Positions 60,863 to 64,000 of a DNA stretch of 64,000 nucleotides are shown piece by piece. The stretch is from JAAYUK01 sp964392915 (GTDB taxonomy: Bacteria; Nitrospirota; Thermodesulfovibrionia; Thermodesulfovibrionales; Dissulfurispiraceae), in NCBI GenBank assembly GCA_964392915.1, contig CAYMRS010000003.1:27463-91462 (forward strand), given 5' to 3'. The first letter of the stretch is position 1; every line of letters starts with the position of its first letter. Below the pieces are notes generated by a model that saw only the letters and a program-made list of their open reading frames with translations, made no database searches and had not been told where the DNA came from. Made by a program: the position numbers and the translations under genes.

Positions 60863-61841
60863 GGTCATCAAGAACATTGATCGCTCAGCTCATCAATTGC
60901 TAGAAACCCTGATCCTCGACGGGATGTCCATGGAGAATCGGACAAAACGGCTGACTGAATATATCATCGGGCATCTGCGGCAGAGGGATGCGGAGTACGA
61001 AAGATCAGCGATTATTCAGTCTATTTTAGAGAAATACCCCCGGCTTCCGATGTATGCGACAAAAATGATGACCATGCTCCAGGGGGAACAGACCTCGGCC
61101 AACGAAATTGTCGAAGCTGCAAAACTGGACCCCTCGCTGGCGGGTCTAATCCTGCGCATCGCCAATTCCCCCTATTACAATCTGCCGCAGAAAATCACCG
61201 ATTTTCAGCACGCCATCCTGCTCCTCGGCTTCAACCAGATATCTCATATGCTGATTGATGCCGGCGTTCAGACCGTCATGCCAAAGACAAATGATTTTCA
61301 CAAGCTGCGATTCGATTCGGTGATGCTTTCGTTTATCGCGTTTGAGCTTGCGATAGCATCATCGGCGCTGAAGCCGGTCACCGCTTCAACCATCGGGCTG
61401 CTGAACTGCATCGGCCAAAGCGTAATTCTTCTGCTAAAAAAGCAGCATCCGGCGTCAGCCATTCTTTTTGACGGACTCGATTATGGCAAGCTTGGATCCC
61501 TGCTCCTCCAGGCATGGAACCTGCCCGATACGATCTGCACTACAATCAAATATCAGTCAGTGCCTGAATATGCCGCTCCCGAAGCGCTTCCCCAGTCATG
61601 CAGGAGCATCGTAGCGATCCTGTATCTTTCGCGCCTTTGCTACTCTTATCTGGAAGGGTCCGAAGCGTTGGATCTGCACACCACATTTCTCACCGATTAT
61701 CAGAAACACCTCGGCTTTGCGCCGCTGCCGGTGCCTGATTTTGCACGAAAGTATGTGAAGCCCGGCATTCTGAAGAAAACCGCCACATTCCCGGACAATG
61801 TGAGAAAATTCCTCGCGGCCGCAGCGTCCCGCTGGGTCTGA
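60843..61841 (+). CDS. HDOD domain protein (downstream half of a frameshifted gene)
   Basis: The frame from about 60843 to 61841 carries a linker and an HDOD domain (LPMYATKMMTMLQGEQTSAN; SLAGLILRIANSPYYNLPQK; HAILLLGFNQISHMLI). A TTG at 60897 is the only nearby start, and no Shine-Dalgarno supports it. HDOD proteins act in signalling and chemotaxis-type control. CRP-type-HDOD fusions are known, which supports the fused reading. Confidence 0.7.
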   Translation, partial: RFRIKSKVIKNIDRSAHQLLETLILDGMSMENRTKRLTEYIIGHLRQRDAEYERSAIIQSILEKYPRLPMYATKMMTMLQGEQTSANEIVEAAKLDPSLAGLILRIANSPYYNLPQKITDFQHAILLLGFNQISHMLIDAGVQTVMPKTNDFHKLRFDSVMLSFIAFELAIASSALKPVTASTIGLLNCIGQSVILLLKKQHPASAILFDGLDYGKLGSLLLQAWNLPDTICTTIKYQSVPEYAAPEALPQSCRSIVAILYLSRLCYSYLEGSEALDLHTTFLTDYQKHLGFAPLPVPDFARKYVKPGILKKTATFPDNVRKFLAAAASRWV

Positions 61842-61883
61842 CTTCGGCCATCACAGCCTGTGGTACAATGAAGCGCGATAGCA

Positions 61884-62032
61884 TTGGCGCGCCCTCTGAA
61901 AATACTCGCGAAGAGCATGGCGGATTTTTTCCGCGACGGCGGAATTATGCTTGCGGGCTCGCTTTCGTATTTTTTCATGATGATGGTCGTTCCGTTCTCG
62001 CTCTTTCTGATTGCGCTTGGAGGTCATGTCAA
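61884..62032 (+). pseudogene. truncated YihY/BrkB family membrane protein
   Basis: Only about 50 residues remain: MADFFRDGGIMLAGSLSYFF and MMMVVPFSLFLIALGGH, the N terminus and first helix of the YihY family. Sequence changes abruptly to transposon DNA at about 62030. It starts at a TTG or an ATG at 61917; GGTACAAT lies upstream. Confidence 0.65.
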
Positions 62033-62050
62033 TAGGTGTGAAAAAAGCCA

Positions 62051-62275
62051 TCAGGCGACTATCCTTTCGGCGGTGATAACGGACGGAGCCTGAACCACGA
62101 CGCCGTCAACAAAGTCCTTCCCTGCAGATACCTCTTTCAATAGTTCAAAGCCCTTGAGTCTGCGGACTCTTTTTTCAGCAACCAGCAGCAGCTTCCAGAA
62201 CATAGCCGTGGCATTCTGCACCTTCTTGAAGCGTTTGGCAGCGTCAGTTCTCAGTCTGACCGCACTGCAATTCAT
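62051..62275 (-). mobile_element. C-terminal remnant of an IS256-family transposase
   Basis: SAVRLRTDAAKRFKKVQNAT, MFWKLLLVAEKRVRRLKGFE and SAGKDFVDGVVV match the end of mutator/IS256 transposases. The rest of the gene is missing. Confidence 0.65.
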
Positions 62276-62684
62276 ATCGACTGTGGCGGCACGGCTTTGC
62301 CCCACGGTGCTTTGACGAAGAGCCGGAGCCGCTTTTGGTGCTGAAGTATCGGTGTCCGGAGTGCCGGACTGTGCATACGATGCGGCCCGTCGCATACGAG
62401 CAGAACAGCTTGGTGTTTTCACTGCACTTCTGTGCAGAATTATCCTTGGCCGCTGAGTCTCCGGATTCAGCAAGGAGCGGCAGCGGTACTGGATGAAGGG
62501 CTTGCGGCTTCACACATCACGACTCAGCAAAGCGTGCGGGACTCGTGAGCATCTGCAGGCACTGGCGGAACTGACGCAAAGCTGCATTTTGAGCACACAT
62601 TCGACGAGATATTCTGAGATACGGTCTTATCGGGCCCCACCCCACCTTATTTTTCGTCTTACGCCGGAGCACCGCTTTCCGTAG
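62270..62684 (+). pseudogene. decayed zinc-ribbon accessory gene of a transposon
   Basis: One frame reads SYRLWRHGFAPRCFDEEPEP and LKYRCPECRTVHTMRPVAY; another continues KERQRYWMKGLRLHTSRLSK. The CPEC and upstream CxxC pattern resembles the small zinc-ribbon (DUF6431-like) proteins found before DDE transposase-ATPase pairs. At least one frameshift. Confidence 0.45.
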
Positions 62685-62718
62685 AATTACCCAATACTTC
62701 ACCAAGGAGGTTTTTGGG

Positions 62719-63640
62719 ATGTCGGAGGAGAAAAAGCAGAAAGTAGCGATGTTCAGACTTGGGGGTGATCTCAGGGCTTCTCAGTGTCAGGGATACTGAC
62801 AACAACGGTCTGGAGAAGCGCATCCGGGAGGCTGCGGCCAAAAAGTGGGAGATTCCGTATTCGGGCAGAAGCTCTATTGCGCGGTCTGCGATTCGGGATT
62901 GGCTCAGGCGATACAGAGACAGCAATGACACCATTGAAAGCCTCTTCCCTCGAAAACGGCTTGATCGGGGCAAGACCCGGTGCATAAACGAGGAGACCGA
63001 AGCGGCGCTGATTACACTCAGACGGGAGCTGCCAGCGGCCTTCCCTGCCGGTACTTCTGCGCGTGGCGCGGCGGCGCAGAGCCCTGCCGCCGTACTTTCG
63101 GGCCTCGCCTCAGAGCATTTACCGGCTGTTTCAGCGGCATGCACTGGATGATGTTGTTGCGCCAAAGGAAGATATGCGGCGCTTTGAGGCGGAGCTGCCC
63201 CATGATCTGTGGCAGGCCGACTGTCTGCATGGGCCCATGGTTGTCGTGGAGGGCCGACTGCGGAAGGCCTGCGGGTTTGTCTTTATCGACGATCACTCAC
63301 GGCTGATCCCGCATGGAGGGTTCTCTCTCAAAGAGAATATCCAGAGCTTTAACGATACCCTCAGAAAGGCGCTTAACAAGCGGGGTCTGCCGCGGAAGCT
63401 CTATGTGGATAACGGCCCTTACTTCAGGTCGCATCAACTGGATTACTGTTGCGCGTCTTTGGGAATTGCACTTATCCACTGCACTGCCTATCGTCCGGAG
63501 GGCAAAGGGAAGATAGAACGGTTCAACAAATCGGCAGAAAGATTACCCTGCTGTATCATCCCGAGGACCCTCAGCGTATTGAAGCACTGCATGGCGGCAA
63601 GCTCTTTGACAGAAAGGAAAGCGTTCACGATGAACTATAG
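62719..63640 (+). pseudogene. broken DDE transposase (Mu/TniA-like C terminus)
   Basis: ATG 62719 with AAGGAGG starts MSEEKKQKVAMFR, then three frames carry the parts: helix-turn-helix region (KKWEIPYSGRSSIARSAIRD), the DDE core (LWQADCLHGP, FIDDHSRLI, LYVDNGPYF, HCTAYRPEGKGKIERF) and the C-terminal barrel (RKITLLYHPEDPQRIEALHG). Two frameshifts and a deletion after IERF make it inactive. Its last codon overlaps the ATPase start. Confidence 0.75.
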
Positions 63641-64000
63641 AAAATTCTTCGGCTTCTCAAAGTAGCTGGGCGCTGTTGCGGTGGTCACCGGTGAGGTCGG
63701 CGCGGGTAAATCCACTTCGCTCAGATATGCCTGCGCTCAACTGCATCCTTCAAAGCACAAGATCCTTCCGGTGGTCGCCAGTAATGGCACCATCATGGAG
63801 ATATACCGCCAGATCGCTCTGGCGCTCAATGTGGAGATCAAGTCGCCGTCGATTACCAGTGTGACCAAAACCATCCGGGAACTGCTTCTGGAGATCGCCC
63901 TCAGAAAGGAGATGCCGGTGATCGTTATCGATGAGGCGCATATAATGCGGCTTGAGGTCTTTGCGCAGCTGCACACGCTTTTGCAGTTTGAGTTTGATTC
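63630..64000 (+). pseudogene. broken ExeA/TniB-like transposition ATPase (cut by window edge)
   Basis: ATG 63630 gives MNYRKFFGFSK then TAG; the frame then resumes LGAVAVVTGEVGAGKSTSLR (Walker A) and MPVIVIDEAHIMRLEVF (Walker B). About 35 residues between are missing and a stop is present, so an internal deletion is likely. It continues past the window. Confidence 0.7.

Overview
The window looks like chromosome from a Gram-negative, probably anaerobic or facultative bacterium of moderately high GC. The outer-membrane porin, the lipoprotein, the complete six-gene Rnf complex, two sigma-54 activator/kinase pairs of the NtrBC and NtrYX types, the DUF507 pair and the adenosine-specific kinase fit Nitrospirota or the former Deltaproteobacteria. 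That placement is inference from gene families; no rRNA marker is present. I saw no tRNA, rRNA or CRISPR array.

Layout. 1-6.1 kb: LOG-family protein and a methyltransferase, then a forward cluster with an ArsC-like protein that lacks its catalytic Arg, a ProC-like dehydrogenase, a radical SAM/SPASM protein and a thioredoxin-CcdA fusion. 6.1-8.6 kb: a gene-poor stretch and the rpsF-ssb-rpsR operon extended by two DUF507 genes and an HNH nuclease. 8.6-16.7 kb: NtrC/NtrB pair, nadD, a tandem-repeat unknown, proA, Nudix, HIT, hisI, adenosine-specific kinase and a TPR lipoprotein. 16.8-24.7 kb: mfd, a thioredoxin-reductase fusion and glnE. 24.8-34.5 kb: peptide-type ABC permeases, an orphan pilin, an orphan fumarase alpha subunit, a universal stress protein, der, and ntrX-ntrY-DUF4390. 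34.6-38 kb: an unstable island with a DinJ-type antitoxin, a broken PIN toxin, hicAB, palindromes and dispersed repeats around a porin gene. 38-50.4 kb: UDP-glucose dehydrogenase, TPR protein, RlmD-like methyltransferase, a galT-glgA-histidine kinase-receiver operon, an RNase Z-like protein, surE and pcm. 50.4-57.5 kb: rnfCDGEAB and a LysM lytic transglycosylase. 57.6-61.9 kb: a YfgM-like protein, a PHP phosphoesterase, a divergent ArsR/amidohydrolase pair around a perfect palindrome, and a frameshifted cNMP-HDOD gene. 61.9-64 kb: a truncated yihY followed by decayed transposons that run off the window.

Four patterns cut across the gene list. First, about ten operon-leading genes have a -10-like hexamer only 6-12 bases before the start codon and mostly no Shine-Dalgarno sequence, which suggests leaderless transcripts. 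Second, several families of short inverted repeats sit between genes. Third, nitrogen- and redox-related functions recur (NtrBC, NtrYX, GlnE; Rnf, thioredoxin reductase and DsbD-like proteins). Fourth, several genes are damaged or have odd starts: the ArsC-like protein, the cNMP-HDOD gene, the PIN toxin, the RlmD-like gene, yihY and the right-end transposon.
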